Below, in pieces: positions 34,676 to 46,509 of a stretch of DNA of 61,141 nucleotides. Both the position numbers and the translations under genes were made by a program. How positions within the stretch are numbered: the first letter of the stretch is position 1; every line of letters begins with the position of its first letter. This stretch comes from Acrocarpospora catenulata (GTDB lineage: Bacteria > Actinomycetota > Actinomycetes > Streptosporangiales > Streptosporangiaceae). Under the pieces are notes generated by a model, which searched no databases, was not told the DNA's origin, and saw nothing but the letters and a program-made list of their open reading frames with translations. Location of the stretch: NCBI RefSeq assembly GCF_018476525.1, contig NZ_JAHCST010000007.1:219096-280236 (forward strand). Direction: 5' to 3'.

Positions 34676-35014
34676 TTACGACCTCCGGTCGAAGAAGACG
34701 GTGACAAGCACCGGGATGAGCAGGAGCGACACCGCGAAGACCGCGATTCTGGCCATCCAGGTGTCGAGAAGAATCCAGGCCAGCACCTGGACCAGGAACC
34801 AGAGCACGGCCATCACCGCGTTCTGCGTGCGGCGCCGCCTGGCCAGGTAGCCGCCCTGCCGGGCCACCCGAACCGGCCGGGGTAGCACCGCGGTGATGCG
34901 TCCGCGCAGCTCCCGGCGGCGGGCGGCGCGGGCCTCGCGGACGGCGCGCTCGGCGGCCAGCTTGGCCTGCTCGGCCTCCCGCGCGGCCCGCCGCTTGGCC
35001 CGTTCCTTGCTCAT
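34676..35014 (-). CDS. Small membrane protein encoded in the his operon
   Basis: A 112-aa protein of unknown function. A strongly basic, Ala/Arg/Glu-rich helical head ([20 protein letters not shown], about residues 3-60) leads into two membrane helices ([18 protein letters not shown] and [18 protein letters not shown]). Its ATG overlaps the hisH stop (ATGA), so it is co-translated. Similar proteins occupy this place in other actinomycete his clusters. The charged head could bind RNA or form a coiled coil (inference). Confidence 0.75.
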   Translation of the reverse strand: MSKERAKRRAAREAEQAKLAAERAVREARAARRRELRGRITAVLPRPVRVARQGGYLARRRRTQNAVMAVLWFLVQVLAWILLDTWMARIAVFAVSLLLIPVLVTVFFDRRS

Positions 35015-35646
35015 GGCAGGGTGTTCAGCCAGTTGGCCAGCAGTTGGGCGCCGGCGTCGCCGGACTTCTCGGGATGGAACTGGGTGGCCATCAGCGGGCC
35101 GTTCTCCACGGCCGCCACGAACGGCACACCGTGCTCGCCCCAGGTGACCAGCGGCTGGGTGAACCCGGGCCCGGCCTGGAGTTCCCAGTGCCGTACGCCG
35201 TAGGAGTGCACGAAGTAGAACCGGGTGTCCGCGTCGAGCCCCCGGAAGAGCACCGAGCCCTCCGGCACGGTGACCGTGTTCCAGCCCATGTGCGGCAGCA
35301 CCGGCGCCTCCAGCCGCTCCACCGTGCCGGGCCACTCCCCGCAGCCCTCGGTGTGCACGCCGTGCTCGACGCCCTTCTCGAACAGGATCTGCATGCCGAC
35401 GCAGATGCCCAGCACCGGCCGCCCGGCCGCCAATCGCCGGCCCACGATGCGGTCCCCGTGCACGCCCTTCAGCCCGGCCATGCAGGCCGCGAACGCGCCC
35501 ACGCCGGGAACCACCAGGCCGTCGCACTCCATCGCCGCGTCGTAGTCGGCGGTCACCGTCACCTCGGCCCCGGCCCGGGCCACCGCCCGCTCCGCGGAAC
35601 GCAGGTTCCCCGACCCGTAGTCCAGGATCACGACGCGCTTGTTCAC
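35011..35646 (-). CDS. hisH: Imidazole glycerol phosphate synthase, glutaminase subunit
   Basis: A 211-aa class I glutamine amidotransferase that feeds ammonia to HisF. The nucleophile Cys lies in [13 protein letters not shown], and the His/Glu pair in [11 protein letters not shown] near the C-terminus. The N-terminal [15 protein letters not shown] is standard. I chose the GTG at 35646 because it overlaps the stop of the 50-aa gene (GTGA); a second GTG lies two codons upstream. Confidence 0.95.
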   Translation of the reverse strand: MNKRVVILDYGSGNLRSAERAVARAGAEVTVTADYDAAMECDGLVVPGVGAFAACMAGLKGVHGDRIVGRRLAAGRPVLGICVGMQILFEKGVEHGVHTEGCGEWPGTVERLEAPVLPHMGWNTVTVPEGSVLFRGLDADTRFYFVHSYGVRHWELQAGPGFTQPLVTWGEHGVPFVAAVENGPLMATQFHPEKSGDAGAQLLANWLNTLP

Positions 35647-35791
35647 TGCCACCAGAGCACCCCCGCCGTTATCGCCAGTGCCGATACCGCGCCCGTCACC
35701 ACTGCGGCCACCTTGAACCCCTGGCGGAAGAAGGAGATGACCCCGCCGATGAGGAAGAGGCCAAAGAAGATCATTCCACCGGAGGCGAGGG

Positions 35792-35795
<4 letters not shown>
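35643..35795 (-). CDS. 50-aa two-helix membrane protein between hisB and hisH
   Basis: A small gene that is easy to miss. The GTG at 35795 overlaps the hisB stop and has GGGAG 5 nt upstream; its stop overlaps the hisH GTG. The protein has two hydrophobic helices ([18 protein letters not shown] and [18 protein letters not shown]) separated by RQGFK. Overlaps at both ends and the good ribosome binding site make it convincing. Function unknown. Confidence 0.78.
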
Positions 35796-38907
<3,112 letters not shown>

Positions 38908-40485
38908 ATGAGCGAATCGCCGTCCGTGCGTGACCGGCTCCTGCCGTCGCCGTCAGTGCGTGCCCGCCTGCTGCCGGCCTTCCAGGAGAGTGTGCTCTGG
39001 GGCTGGCTCGGCCCTCTTCTCGTGACCGCGTTCGGGGCCTTCCTGCGCCTGCGGGACCTGGGCACGCCGCACGCGGTGGTCTTCGACGAGACGTACTACG
39101 CCAGGAACGCGTACTCGCTGATCACCTATGGCGTGGAGCGCACCTCGGTGAAGGACCCCGACGCGCTGATGATGAACGGCGGCACGGGGGTGTTCTCCTC
39201 CTGCCCGCAGGTGAGCGACTGCGCCGAGTACGTGGTCCATCCCCCGCTGGGCAAGTGGCTGATCGGCCTGGGCGAGCTGATCTTCGGGGTGAACCCGTTC
39301 GGCTGGCGCATCGCGGCGGCGGTGATCGGCTCGCTCACCATCCTGATCCTGGCCAGGGTGGCGCTGCGGATGACCCGGTCGGTGCTGCTCGGCTCGCTGG
39401 CCGGCTTCCTGCTGGCCCTGGACGGCCTGCACTTCACGCTCTCCCGGATCGCGATCCTGGACATCTTCCTCACGTTCTGGATCGTCGCGGGGTTCGCCTG
39501 CCTGGTCACCGACCGGGACAGGACCAGGGAGCGGCTCGCGGACTGGCGGGAGTCGGCCGGGTCGGAGGAACTGGGGCCCCGGCTCGGGCTGCGGCCGTGG
39601 CGGCTGGCGGGCGGGCTCTGTCTGGGGGCCGGTCTGGCCACCAAGTGGACGGCGATCTTCTTCATCGTGGCGTTCACCGTCATGGTGCTGGTCTGGGACG
39701 CGGGGGCGCGGCGGGCGGTGGGGCTGCGCAGGCCGTACCTGGGAACGGGCAAGCTGGACCTGCCGCTGTCGGCGGCGTGGCTGGTGGTGGTGCCCGGGGT
39801 GGTGTACGTGGCCTCCTTCGCCGGGTGGTTCGCCTCCTCGCTCGGGTACGGGCGGAACTGGGCGCAGGCCACCGCGCACGGCCCGGCCTTCTTCGTGATC
39901 GACTCCGTCCGCTCCTGGTTCGGGTACCAGACGGCCGCGCTCTCCTTCCACACCGGCCTGGAGGCCACCCACGACTGGATGTCGGAGCCGTGGCAGTGGC
40001 CGCTGCTCCAGCGCCCGGTGGCCTTCTACTACGCCAGCCCGACCGGCTGCGGCGCCGACTCCTGCTCCGCCGCGGTGCTCAACGTGGGCACCCCCGTGAT
40101 CTGGTACGGCGGGCTGCTGGCCCTGATCGCCATGGTGGCCTGGTACACGGCGGTCCGGGACTGGCGGGCCGGCGCGGTGCTGCTCGGCTACGCGGTCGGC
40201 TGGCTGCCCTGGTTCTACTTCGCGCTGGCCGACAACCGCACCATGTTCCAGTTCTACGCGCTGCCCATGGTGCCGTTCATGATCCTGGCGCTGGTGCTGG
40301 CCGGCGGGCTGCTGATCGGCAGGGCGGACGCCCCGCCGGGGCGGCGCGCGGTGGGCGCCGCGGTGGTGGGGCTGTTCGCGCTCTGCGCGCTGCTCAACTT
40401 CTGGTGGCTGCATCCGGTGCTGACCGCCGAGCCCATCCCGTACGAGGACTGGTGGCGGCGGATGCTGTTGCGGAGCTGGGCTTAG
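38908..40485 (+). CDS. Protein O-mannosyltransferase (PMT family, GT39)
   Basis: A 525-aa polyprenyl-phosphate-mannose-dependent membrane glycosyltransferase that modifies exported proteins. The catalytic first loop has VVFDETYYARNAYSL, followed by YVVHPPLGKWLIGLGE and about ten membrane helices (FYFALADNRTMFQFYALPM near the end). The N-terminus contains a short duplication, SPSVRDRLLP followed by SPSVRARLLP, visible also as a DNA repeat. Start: ATG with a -10 six nt upstream. The neighbouring ybaK follows after 9 nt. Confidence 0.9.
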   Translation: MSESPSVRDRLLPSPSVRARLLPAFQESVLWGWLGPLLVTAFGAFLRLRDLGTPHAVVFDETYYARNAYSLITYGVERTSVKDPDALMMNGGTGVFSSCPQVSDCAEYVVHPPLGKWLIGLGELIFGVNPFGWRIAAAVIGSLTILILARVALRMTRSVLLGSLAGFLLALDGLHFTLSRIAILDIFLTFWIVAGFACLVTDRDRTRERLADWRESAGSEELGPRLGLRPWRLAGGLCLGAGLATKWTAIFFIVAFTVMVLVWDAGARRAVGLRRPYLGTGKLDLPLSAAWLVVVPGVVYVASFAGWFASSLGYGRNWAQATAHGPAFFVIDSVRSWFGYQTAALSFHTGLEATHDWMSEPWQWPLLQRPVAFYYASPTGCGADSCSAAVLNVGTPVIWYGGLLALIAMVAWYTAVRDWRAGAVLLGYAVGWLPWFYFALADNRTMFQFYALPMVPFMILALVLAGGLLIGRADAPPGRRAVGAAVVGLFALCALLNFWWLHPVLTAEPIPYEDWWRRMLLRSWA

Positions 40486-40494
40486 GCTTGGCCC

Positions 40495-40986
40495 GTGGCG
40501 AAGAGCAAAGGCGGGCAGGGCACTCCCGCGACGGTGGCGCTGACCCAGGCGAAGGCCGAGTTCACCCTGCATCCGTACGAGCATGACGCGAACGCGCAGG
40601 CCTACGGCGAGGAGGCGGCCGACGCGCTGGGGCTGCCCTACGAGCGCATCTTCAAGACGCTGGTGGCCGAGACCGAGGCCGGGCTCGCGGTCGCGGTGGT
40701 GCCGGTGGCGGGCAAGCTGGACCTGAAGGCGTTCGCGGCGGCGCTGCACGGCAAGCGGGCGGCGATGGCCGAGGCCGTCAAGGTGGAGCGGGTGACCGGT
40801 TACGTGGTGGGCGGGATCAGCCCGCTCGGCCAGCGCAAGCGCCTGCCCACGGTGGTGGACGAGTCGGCCCTCGGCTTCGAGACGATCTACTTCTCGGCCG
40901 GGCGGCGCGGCCTGCAGATCGAGACCGACCCGGCCAACCTGGTCAAGCTCACCGACGCGGTCACCGCGCCCATAGCCAAGCTCTAG
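40495..40986 (+). CDS. ybaK: Cys-tRNA(Pro)/Cys-tRNA(Cys) deacylase YbaK/EbsC
   Basis: A 163-aa trans-editing hydrolase that removes Cys from mischarged tRNA(Pro). Family features: TPATVALTQAKAEFTLHPYE, ALGLPYERIFKTLVAE, VGGISPLGQRKRLPTVVDES. The GTG start is only 9 nt after the PMT stop, so the two genes are probably co-transcribed. Length normal. Confidence 0.92.
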   Translation: MAKSKGGQGTPATVALTQAKAEFTLHPYEHDANAQAYGEEAADALGLPYERIFKTLVAETEAGLAVAVVPVAGKLDLKAFAAALHGKRAAMAEAVKVERVTGYVVGGISPLGQRKRLPTVVDESALGFETIYFSAGRRGLQIETDPANLVKLTDAVTAPIAKL

Positions 40987-41055
40987 CCTCGGCGAATGTT
41001 GCCGACGCGGCTGACAGGCCGGGTCGGTGAGACTCGGTCCTGAGGGGGTGGATGA

Positions 41056-42450
41056 GTGCACTACATGTCCGCGGTGGAGCTGTCGGGGCTGCTCAGGACC
41101 AGGCAGGTGAGCGCGGTCGAGGTGGTCGAGGCGCACCTGCGCCGGGTCGAGGAGGTCAACCCGGCGGTCAACGCGATCGTGACGCTGGTGGCCGACCAGG
41201 CGCTGCTGCGCGCCGCCGACCTGGACGCGGGTCCCTGGCGGGGGCCGCTGCACGGGTTGCCGGTCGGGCACAAGGACCTGGTGGACACGGCGGGGGTGCG
41301 CACCACGTACGGCTCTGCGGTCTTCGCCGACCACGTGCCGGATGCCGACGACCTGCTGGTGCGGCGGGTCCGGGCGGCCGGGGGGATCATGCTGGGCAAG
41401 ACCAACACCCCCGAGTTCGGCACCGGCTCGCACACCGTCAACGAGGTCTTCGGAGCCACCCGCAATCCGTACGATCTGAGCAGGTCGGCCGGGGGCAGCA
41501 GCGGCGGCGCGGCGGCGGCGCTGGCCACCGGCATGGTGGCCCTGGCGGACGGGTCCGACATGGGCGGCTCGCTGCGGAACCCGGCCTCCTTCTGCAACAT
41601 CGTGGGCCTGCGGCCGACGCCCGGCCGGGTGCCGACGCGCTCGGACACCGCGGCCTGGTACACGCTGGGCGTCTCGGGACCGATGGCCCGCACGGTCGCG
41701 GACCTGGCGCTCTTCCTGCGCGCGATCGCCGGCTTCGACCCGTGCTCCCCGCTGGCCGTCCGGGAGGGCGGGGAGGTCTTCGCCGAAACGCTGGAGCGCG
41801 ACCTCACCGGGACCCGGATCGCGTTCAGCCCCGACCTGGGCGGGCTGCCGGTGGACGCCGGGACGGCGGTCGTCACCGCCGGCGCCGCCAAGGTGCTGGC
41901 CGACCTGGGGGCCATCGTGGAACCGGCCGACCCGGACCTGTCCGGCGCCGAGGAGGCGTTCCGCACCTACCGGTCCTGGTACTACGCGCTCAACTTCGGC
42001 GAACTGGACGGCGTCGGCCCCAACGTGGCCTGGAACGTCGAGCAGGGCCGCAAGCTCACCGGCGCCGACCTGGCCCACGCCGAACGCCTCCGCACGGCGC
42101 TCTGGCACCGGATGACCGAGTTCTGGGATCGGTACGACTTCCTGGTGGCCCCGGTCAGCCAGGTGCCGCCGTTCCCGGTGGAGGATCCGTACGTGACGCG
42201 GATCAACGGGCAGCAGATGCCGGACTATCTGGCCTGGATGCGCTCCTGCTACTGGATCAGCGTGCTCGGCGCGCCCGCCCTCTCGGTGCCCTGCGGGTTC
42301 ACCGACGCGGGGCTGCCGGTGGGGGTGCAGATCGTCGGGCGGCCGTGGGCCGATCTGGACGTGCTCCGGCTCGGGCACGCCTTCGAGCGGGCCACCGGGT
42401 TCGGGCGGATCCGGCCCCAACTCACTCCTGATGGCGCTCCCGGTAGGTGA
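41056..42450 (+). CDS. Amidase signature family hydrolase
   Basis: A 464-aa amidase. The Ser-cisSer-Lys triad is visible: Lys in LPVGHKDLVDTAG, cis-Ser in SAGGSSGGAAAALATG, and nucleophile Ser in GSDMGGSLRNPASFC. The C-terminal SVPCGFTDAGLPVGVQIVG is typical. It could hydrolyse a small amide; it is not a GatA by context because no gatB/gatC is near. A GAGGGGG ribosome binding site precedes the GTG. Its last 29 nt overlap the convergent membrane protein gene. Confidence 0.9.
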   Translation: MHYMSAVELSGLLRTRQVSAVEVVEAHLRRVEEVNPAVNAIVTLVADQALLRAADLDAGPWRGPLHGLPVGHKDLVDTAGVRTTYGSAVFADHVPDADDLLVRRVRAAGGIMLGKTNTPEFGTGSHTVNEVFGATRNPYDLSRSAGGSSGGAAAALATGMVALADGSDMGGSLRNPASFCNIVGLRPTPGRVPTRSDTAAWYTLGVSGPMARTVADLALFLRAIAGFDPCSPLAVREGGEVFAETLERDLTGTRIAFSPDLGGLPVDAGTAVVTAGAAKVLADLGAIVEPADPDLSGAEEAFRTYRSWYYALNFGELDGVGPNVAWNVEQGRKLTGADLAHAERLRTALWHRMTEFWDRYDFLVAPVSQVPPFPVEDPYVTRINGQQMPDYLAWMRSCYWISVLGAPALSVPCGFTDAGLPVGVQIVGRPWADLDVLRLGHAFERATGFGRIRPQLTPDGAPGR

Positions 42451-42937
42451 CGGCGAACTCCAGCGCCCAGAACGTGCCGGCCGCCACCACCGGCCAGAAC
42501 ACCAGCACGCCGTAGGCGGTCAGGCCGAGTGTGTCGCGGGTGCTGTACCCGCCGGCGGCGGCCGCCTGGATCGCCGCGCCGCCTACGGAGGAGCCCACCA
42601 GATAGGCCACCAGGGCCGCCGCGACGCCTCCGGCCGCCAGGCCGGAGACCACCTCGATGGCCCGCTCCTCCGCCAGCCGGTAGCCCGCCAGCCCGCAGAG
42701 CAGGCCGAGCGCGCCGGTGATCACGGCGAACCAGCCGTCGGCGGCGATCAGGGTCTGGGTGTTGGGGTCGGCGACCAGCCACTGCCCGTCGGCCAGCAGA
42801 TAATGGGTGCGCGGCGCGAAGTACGACCAGGCCAGCCCCGCCACCGCCCCCAGCACAAGGAGGACCAGGACCGTCTTCACGAAGTAGGAGATCCGCCGCA
42901 CCGTCCTGATGCTAGTACCCGGGTCCCCGGCGCACAT
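42422..42937 (-). CDS. Four-helix membrane protein, possibly DUF2567-like
   Basis: A 171-aa protein with membrane segments at about residues 20-40, 65-85, 95-115 and 140-160 (TVLVLLVLGAVAGLAWSYF, WFAVITGALGLLCGLAGYRL, YGVLVFWPVVAAGTFWALEF). An outside loop reads HYLLADGQWLVADPNTQTLI. The layout is like DUF2567 proteins of actinobacteria, but I cannot confirm the family. Function unknown. Convergent overlap with the amidase gene. Confidence 0.65.
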   Translation of the reverse strand: MCAGDPGTSIRTVRRISYFVKTVLVLLVLGAVAGLAWSYFAPRTHYLLADGQWLVADPNTQTLIAADGWFAVITGALGLLCGLAGYRLAEERAIEVVSGLAAGGVAAALVAYLVGSSVGGAAIQAAAAGGYSTRDTLGLTAYGVLVFWPVVAAGTFWALEFAVTYRERHQE

Positions 42938-42983
42938 GTGGACCGGTCCCGTGGAGATTCACGGGGATCTACTCCGACGCCGT

Positions 42984-42989
42984 TAGCAT
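42984..42989 (+). promoter_or_regulatory. -10 element of murA (leaderless)
   Basis: TAGCAT is followed by 6 nt and then the murA GTG at 42996, with no Shine-Dalgarno between. A leaderless transcript is likely. Confidence 0.5.
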
Positions 42990-42995
42990 TGCCCC

Positions 42996-44309
42996 GTGAA
43001 CGAAGAGGCGTGGCATATCGAACCATCCGGCCCACTCCGGGGGGACGTCGAAGTCCGGGGTTCAAAGAACGCGGTTTCCAAGCACATGGTCGCGGCGATG
43101 CTGGGCACCGGCCCGAGCACGCTGCACAACGCCCCCGAGGTCGGCGAGGTCGGACTCACCGCGGCGATGCTGGAAGCCCTTGGCATCCACGTGGAGATCG
43201 CCGACGGGGAGATCACCATCGAGCAGGGCCCGGAGATCCGTCCCCGGGTGCCGGAGAAGTACACCGGGCTCAACCGGATTCCGATCCTGATGCTCGGGCC
43301 GCTGCTCCACCTGGCGGGTGAGGCGTTCGTCCCGATGGTGGGCGGGGATCCGATCGGGCGGCGGCCGGTCAACTTCCACCTGGAGGCGCTCCGGTCGATG
43401 GGCGCCGAGATCACCGAGGACGAGAACGGGATCACGGCCAAGGCCAGCCGGTTGCACGGGACGCGGATCACCTTGCCGTATCCGAGCGTCGGGGCCACCG
43501 AGACCATCCTGATGACGGCGGTGCTGGCTGAGGGGAAGACCGTCATCAAGGGCGCGGCGATGGAGCCCGAGGTGGTGGAGCTGGCGCTGTTCCTCCAGCG
43601 GATGGGGGCGATGATCGAGCTCAGCCCCGATCGGCGGATCGTGATCGAGGGTGTGGAGCGGCTGCGCGGGGCTTCCACCTGGCTGGCGGGGGATCGGATC
43701 GAGGCGTTCTCCTACCTGGTGGCCGGGCTGGTCACCGGTGGGTTCGTGCGGGTGCACGGGTGTCCGCAGGATCGGCTGGTGACGGCGATCACCACGCTGG
43801 CCCGGATGGGCGCGCGGTTCGAGATCACCGACGAGTGGCTGACCGCCGCGGCGCCCGACGGGCTGCGTGCCGCGGCTGTGCAGACCGACACCCATCCCGG
43901 GTTCATGACGGACTGGCAGACGCCGTTGATGGTGCTGTTCACCCGGGCCGAGGGCATGTCGGTCCTGCACGAGACGGTCTTCGAGAACCGGCTGGTGTAC
44001 GTGCCCGCCCTGCAGAAGATGGGCTGCGAGATCGAGGTCTTCGCGCAGTGCCTGGGCGGCCCGGCCTGCCGGTACCACGACACCAACGCCAAGCACTCGG
44101 CGGTCGTCCGCGGCGTCTCCAAGCTCCGCGGCGCCGACGTGACCCTCCCCGACATCCGGGCCGGCTTCTCCGCCGTCCTGGCCGCCTCGGTGGCCGAAGG
44201 CACCTCCACCCTCCGCGGCGTCAACCACATCGAACGCGGCTACCACCGCCCGTTCGAGCAGTTCACTTCCCTGGGCCTCAAAATCCGCCGAGGCACCCCG
44301 GCGAGCTGA
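42996..44309 (+). CDS. murA: UDP-N-acetylglucosamine 1-carboxyvinyltransferase with Asp in place of catalytic Cys
   Basis: A 437-aa EPSP-synthase fold enzyme that adds enolpyruvate to UDP-GlcNAc, the first committed step of peptidoglycan synthesis. The substrate-binding Lys25 is in VRGSKNAVSKH. The active-site loop reads MVGGDPIGRRPVNFH: the residue equal to E. coli Cys115 is Asp118, a change known from mycobacterial MurA to give fosfomycin resistance. Other regions (THPGFMTDWQTPLMVLFTRA, VFENRLVYVPALQKMG) are conserved. The sequence departs from usual MurA in the first 60 residues, so this may be a MurA paralogue. Confidence 0.85.
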   Translation: MNEEAWHIEPSGPLRGDVEVRGSKNAVSKHMVAAMLGTGPSTLHNAPEVGEVGLTAAMLEALGIHVEIADGEITIEQGPEIRPRVPEKYTGLNRIPILMLGPLLHLAGEAFVPMVGGDPIGRRPVNFHLEALRSMGAEITEDENGITAKASRLHGTRITLPYPSVGATETILMTAVLAEGKTVIKGAAMEPEVVELALFLQRMGAMIELSPDRRIVIEGVERLRGASTWLAGDRIEAFSYLVAGLVTGGFVRVHGCPQDRLVTAITTLARMGARFEITDEWLTAAAPDGLRAAAVQTDTHPGFMTDWQTPLMVLFTRAEGMSVLHETVFENRLVYVPALQKMGCEIEVFAQCLGGPACRYHDTNAKHSAVVRGVSKLRGADVTLPDIRAGFSAVLAASVAEGTSTLRGVNHIERGYHRPFEQFTSLGLKIRRGTPAS

Positions 44310-44316
44310 CCTTCGC

Positions 44317-44345
44317 ACCGGCCGTCCCTCCCGGGGGCGGCCGGT
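44317..44345 (+). terminator. murA terminator
   Basis: ACCGGCCG (44317-44324) and CGGCCGGT (44338-44345) are perfect 8-bp arms with a C/G-rich loop that can pair further. It begins 8 nt after the murA stop. Confidence 0.6.
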
Positions 44346-44400
44346 CGTCTCCGTACGTGGAGTCCGGCAGTGGCGGGGCGAGAGCCTCGGATCGCATGCC

Positions 44401-44823
44401 CTAGAACTTGCTCCAGAACTGCTTGTGCACCTCGTTGGACTTGACGGTGTAGATGGTGCCGTCTATCCGCTGGAACCTGTTCTCCGTGTAGACCTCGTCG
44501 CTACCGGCCGTGTCTTCGTCGAGGAAGGCCCGGCCCTGGGTGAAGATGTCGTTCATGGTGGGGTACCTGCGTTCGAACAGGTAGTCGTCGACGTCCGGCC
44601 AGTCGGCCCCCCAGTAAACCGACTGAATGAGCCTGTCGCTGGGTCTGGCGGGCGTGCAGTTGTTGTTGACGCGCCAGACGTACCCGTGGTCGTAGTCGGT
44701 GATGGTCAGGACACAGCGCGCTGACGCCGCCTGTGCGGGCGCCGCCAGGACGGACACGCCCGCGACGGTCGCCAGAGTGAGTACCGCCAGCGTGGCCTGC
44801 TTGCGCATGGCGAAGATTTTCAT
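44401..44823 (-). CDS. Small secreted protein
   Basis: A 140-aa protein with a clear Sec signal peptide (basic start, then ATLAVLTLATVAGVSVL, cleavage at APAQA-AS). The mature ~105 residues contain two cysteines (ARCVLTIT, NNNCTPAR) that probably form a disulfide, many aromatic and acidic residues, and no repeat. I do not recognise the family. A -10-like TAGATC (44841-44846, minus) lies 17 nt before the ATG. Confidence 0.7.
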   Translation of the reverse strand: MKIFAMRKQATLAVLTLATVAGVSVLAAPAQAASARCVLTITDYDHGYVWRVNNNCTPARPSDRLIQSVYWGADWPDVDDYLFERRYPTMNDIFTQGRAFLDEDTAGSDEVYTENRFQRIDGTIYTVKSNEVHKQFWSKF

Positions 44824-45019
44824 GGTGATCCCCGTAGTGTGATCTAGCTGAGTACGCCCAGCGGAATGCTGGGCTGCCTCAGCTTGGGGTCGAGACCTTG
44901 CGGCGCGGTTGCGACGTGGTTACCGCCGCGGCCGGCGCGCTTCGGCTGTCCACGGGGGGCCAGCACCCTTGGCTCCGGCCGCCGGGAGCGGGAGATTCGG
45001 ATGCGTGGGATTTCTGCCC

Positions 45020-46498
45020 GTGTGGTTCGGGGTCGAAGTGCGTCGGCGGCGGCGGGAACTGTGTGTGCTGGTGGTGCTGATCGCCGTCGGACTGGGCGTG
45101 GTGCTGACCGCTGTCGCGGCGGCGCGGCGCGGGGCGAGCGCGCTTGGCAAGAGCGTCGGCGACACCGTCCGCATCCAGCTCAACACCCCGCAGGAGGTGG
45201 ACCTGCTGGCGGACGCCGGGGGCACGATGCCGGGCGGCCGCGGGCCACGGATCACGGCCAGGATCGTCGGGGTCATCCGGTCGCCGGTGTTCGCCGACGG
45301 CCTGGACGGCCCGGGTGTCGTGCTGCCCTCTTCCGGCCTGTTCCAGAAATATCGCGACAACCTCCTGGGGGCCTCGGGCCGCGGGTTCTCGGTGGCCCTG
45401 GCCCGGCTCACGCACGGCGCCGCCGGAGTGGACGAGCTGCGCACGCGGATGGCGGCCCTGACCGGGCATCCGGTGCAGGTGGACGACCTGGCCGAGACCG
45501 GCCGCCACCACCAGCGACTCCTCTCCTACCAGGCGCTCAGCGTGCTCGCCCTCGGGCTGGCGGCGCTGGCCGCAGGCGCCTTCGTGATCGGGCAGTACGT
45601 CGCGCGTTGGGTGGGATCGGCCCTGGCCGACCTGCGGGTGCTGCGGCCGAGCGGGCTGACGCCGGGGCAGGAGGCGGGCGCGGCGGCGCTGGGCCCGGTG
45701 GTGGCCGGCCTGGCGGGAAGCGTGCTCGGCGGGTGCGGGGCGGCGGTGGCCTCGATCTGGACGCCGGTCGGGGCCGCCGCCGACTTCGAGCCGAGTCCCG
45801 GCTTCGACCTCGATCTGGCGGTGCTGGCGCCGGCGCTCCTGCTGGTGCCCCTGCTGATCGGGGCGGGGGCGGTGGGCGTCGCGTGGGCCGGCCGGGCGGC
45901 CGCCGCGGCACCGCGTTCGCCCGCCATGTCCGTCCTGGCCACGGCCGATCCGTCCCGCTTCGGCCAGACCCATCAGGCCGTCGTCTTCCTCGGCTACAAC
46001 GGTGACCGCAAGGCGGACGTGCTGCCGAGGATCGCCCGGCCACGGCTGGGCGTGTCCCCCGCCCTACTGCCGCCGCAGATCACCGAGGTCCGCGACCTGC
46101 GCGTGCTGCCGGTGGTGCTGGCCGGGTGCCTGGCCCTGCTGGCCGTCGCGACGGCCGGCCACGCGGTGAGCGCCGCCGGGCACCGGAGGCGGCACGACAT
46201 CGTGGTCCTGCGTGCGCTGGGCATGACCCCCAGGCAGGTCAGGTGGATCGCGCTCACCCAGGCCGGCGCGCTGGCGGCGCTCGGTCTCGTGTTCGGCGTG
46301 CCGCTTGGCCTGGCATTGGGCCGCACGCTGTGGCGACTGGTGGCAGAAAGCACGCCGCTGGTGTACGTTCCGCCGACCCCGGTGTGGGCGCTGGCCCTGG
46401 CCGTTCCCGTCGGCCTGGTGGCCGCCTCGGCGCTGGCGGCCCTGCCTGCCCGGGCCGCCGCCCGGCTCCACCTGGCCGGGACCCTGCGCGCCGAGTAG
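45020..46498 (+). CDS. FtsX-like ABC permease, apparently with two internal deletions
   Basis: A 492-aa permease-like protein. The start is the GTG at 45020 (VWFGVEVRRRRRELC), matching the usual start of this family; an in-frame TTG upstream (44909) has no family similarity. The C-terminal FtsX domain is complete (DIVVLRALGMTPRQVRWIA, VPLGLALGRTLWRLVAESTP). Family members are about 850 aa. Here the first outside domain is entered abruptly at AARRGASALGKSVGDTVRIQ, and the middle helices and second outside domain are reduced to DPSRFGQTHQAVVFLGYNGD joined to ITEVRDLRVLPVVLAG. No ATPase gene is adjacent. It is probably a decaying permease, though the frame is open. Confidence 0.65.
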   Translation: MWFGVEVRRRRRELCVLVVLIAVGLGVVLTAVAAARRGASALGKSVGDTVRIQLNTPQEVDLLADAGGTMPGGRGPRITARIVGVIRSPVFADGLDGPGVVLPSSGLFQKYRDNLLGASGRGFSVALARLTHGAAGVDELRTRMAALTGHPVQVDDLAETGRHHQRLLSYQALSVLALGLAALAAGAFVIGQYVARWVGSALADLRVLRPSGLTPGQEAGAAALGPVVAGLAGSVLGGCGAAVASIWTPVGAAADFEPSPGFDLDLAVLAPALLLVPLLIGAGAVGVAWAGRAAAAAPRSPAMSVLATADPSRFGQTHQAVVFLGYNGDRKADVLPRIARPRLGVSPALLPPQITEVRDLRVLPVVLAGCLALLAVATAGHAVSAAGHRRRHDIVVLRALGMTPRQVRWIALTQAGALAALGLVFGVPLGLALGRTLWRLVAESTPLVYVPPTPVWALALAVPVGLVAASALAALPARAAARLHLAGTLRAE

Positions 46499-46509
46499 CC
46501 CTGTGCCCG

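Noticed and set aside
38953-42420. 1155-codon open frame on the minus strand across PMT, ybaK and the amidase
   Set aside because: A shadow frame made possible by extreme third-position GC bias; it crosses three well-supported genes and has no recognisable domain.
44909-45019. Longer N-terminus of the FtsX-like permease from a TTG
   Set aside because: No similarity to permease starts; the family begins at the GTG at 45020.
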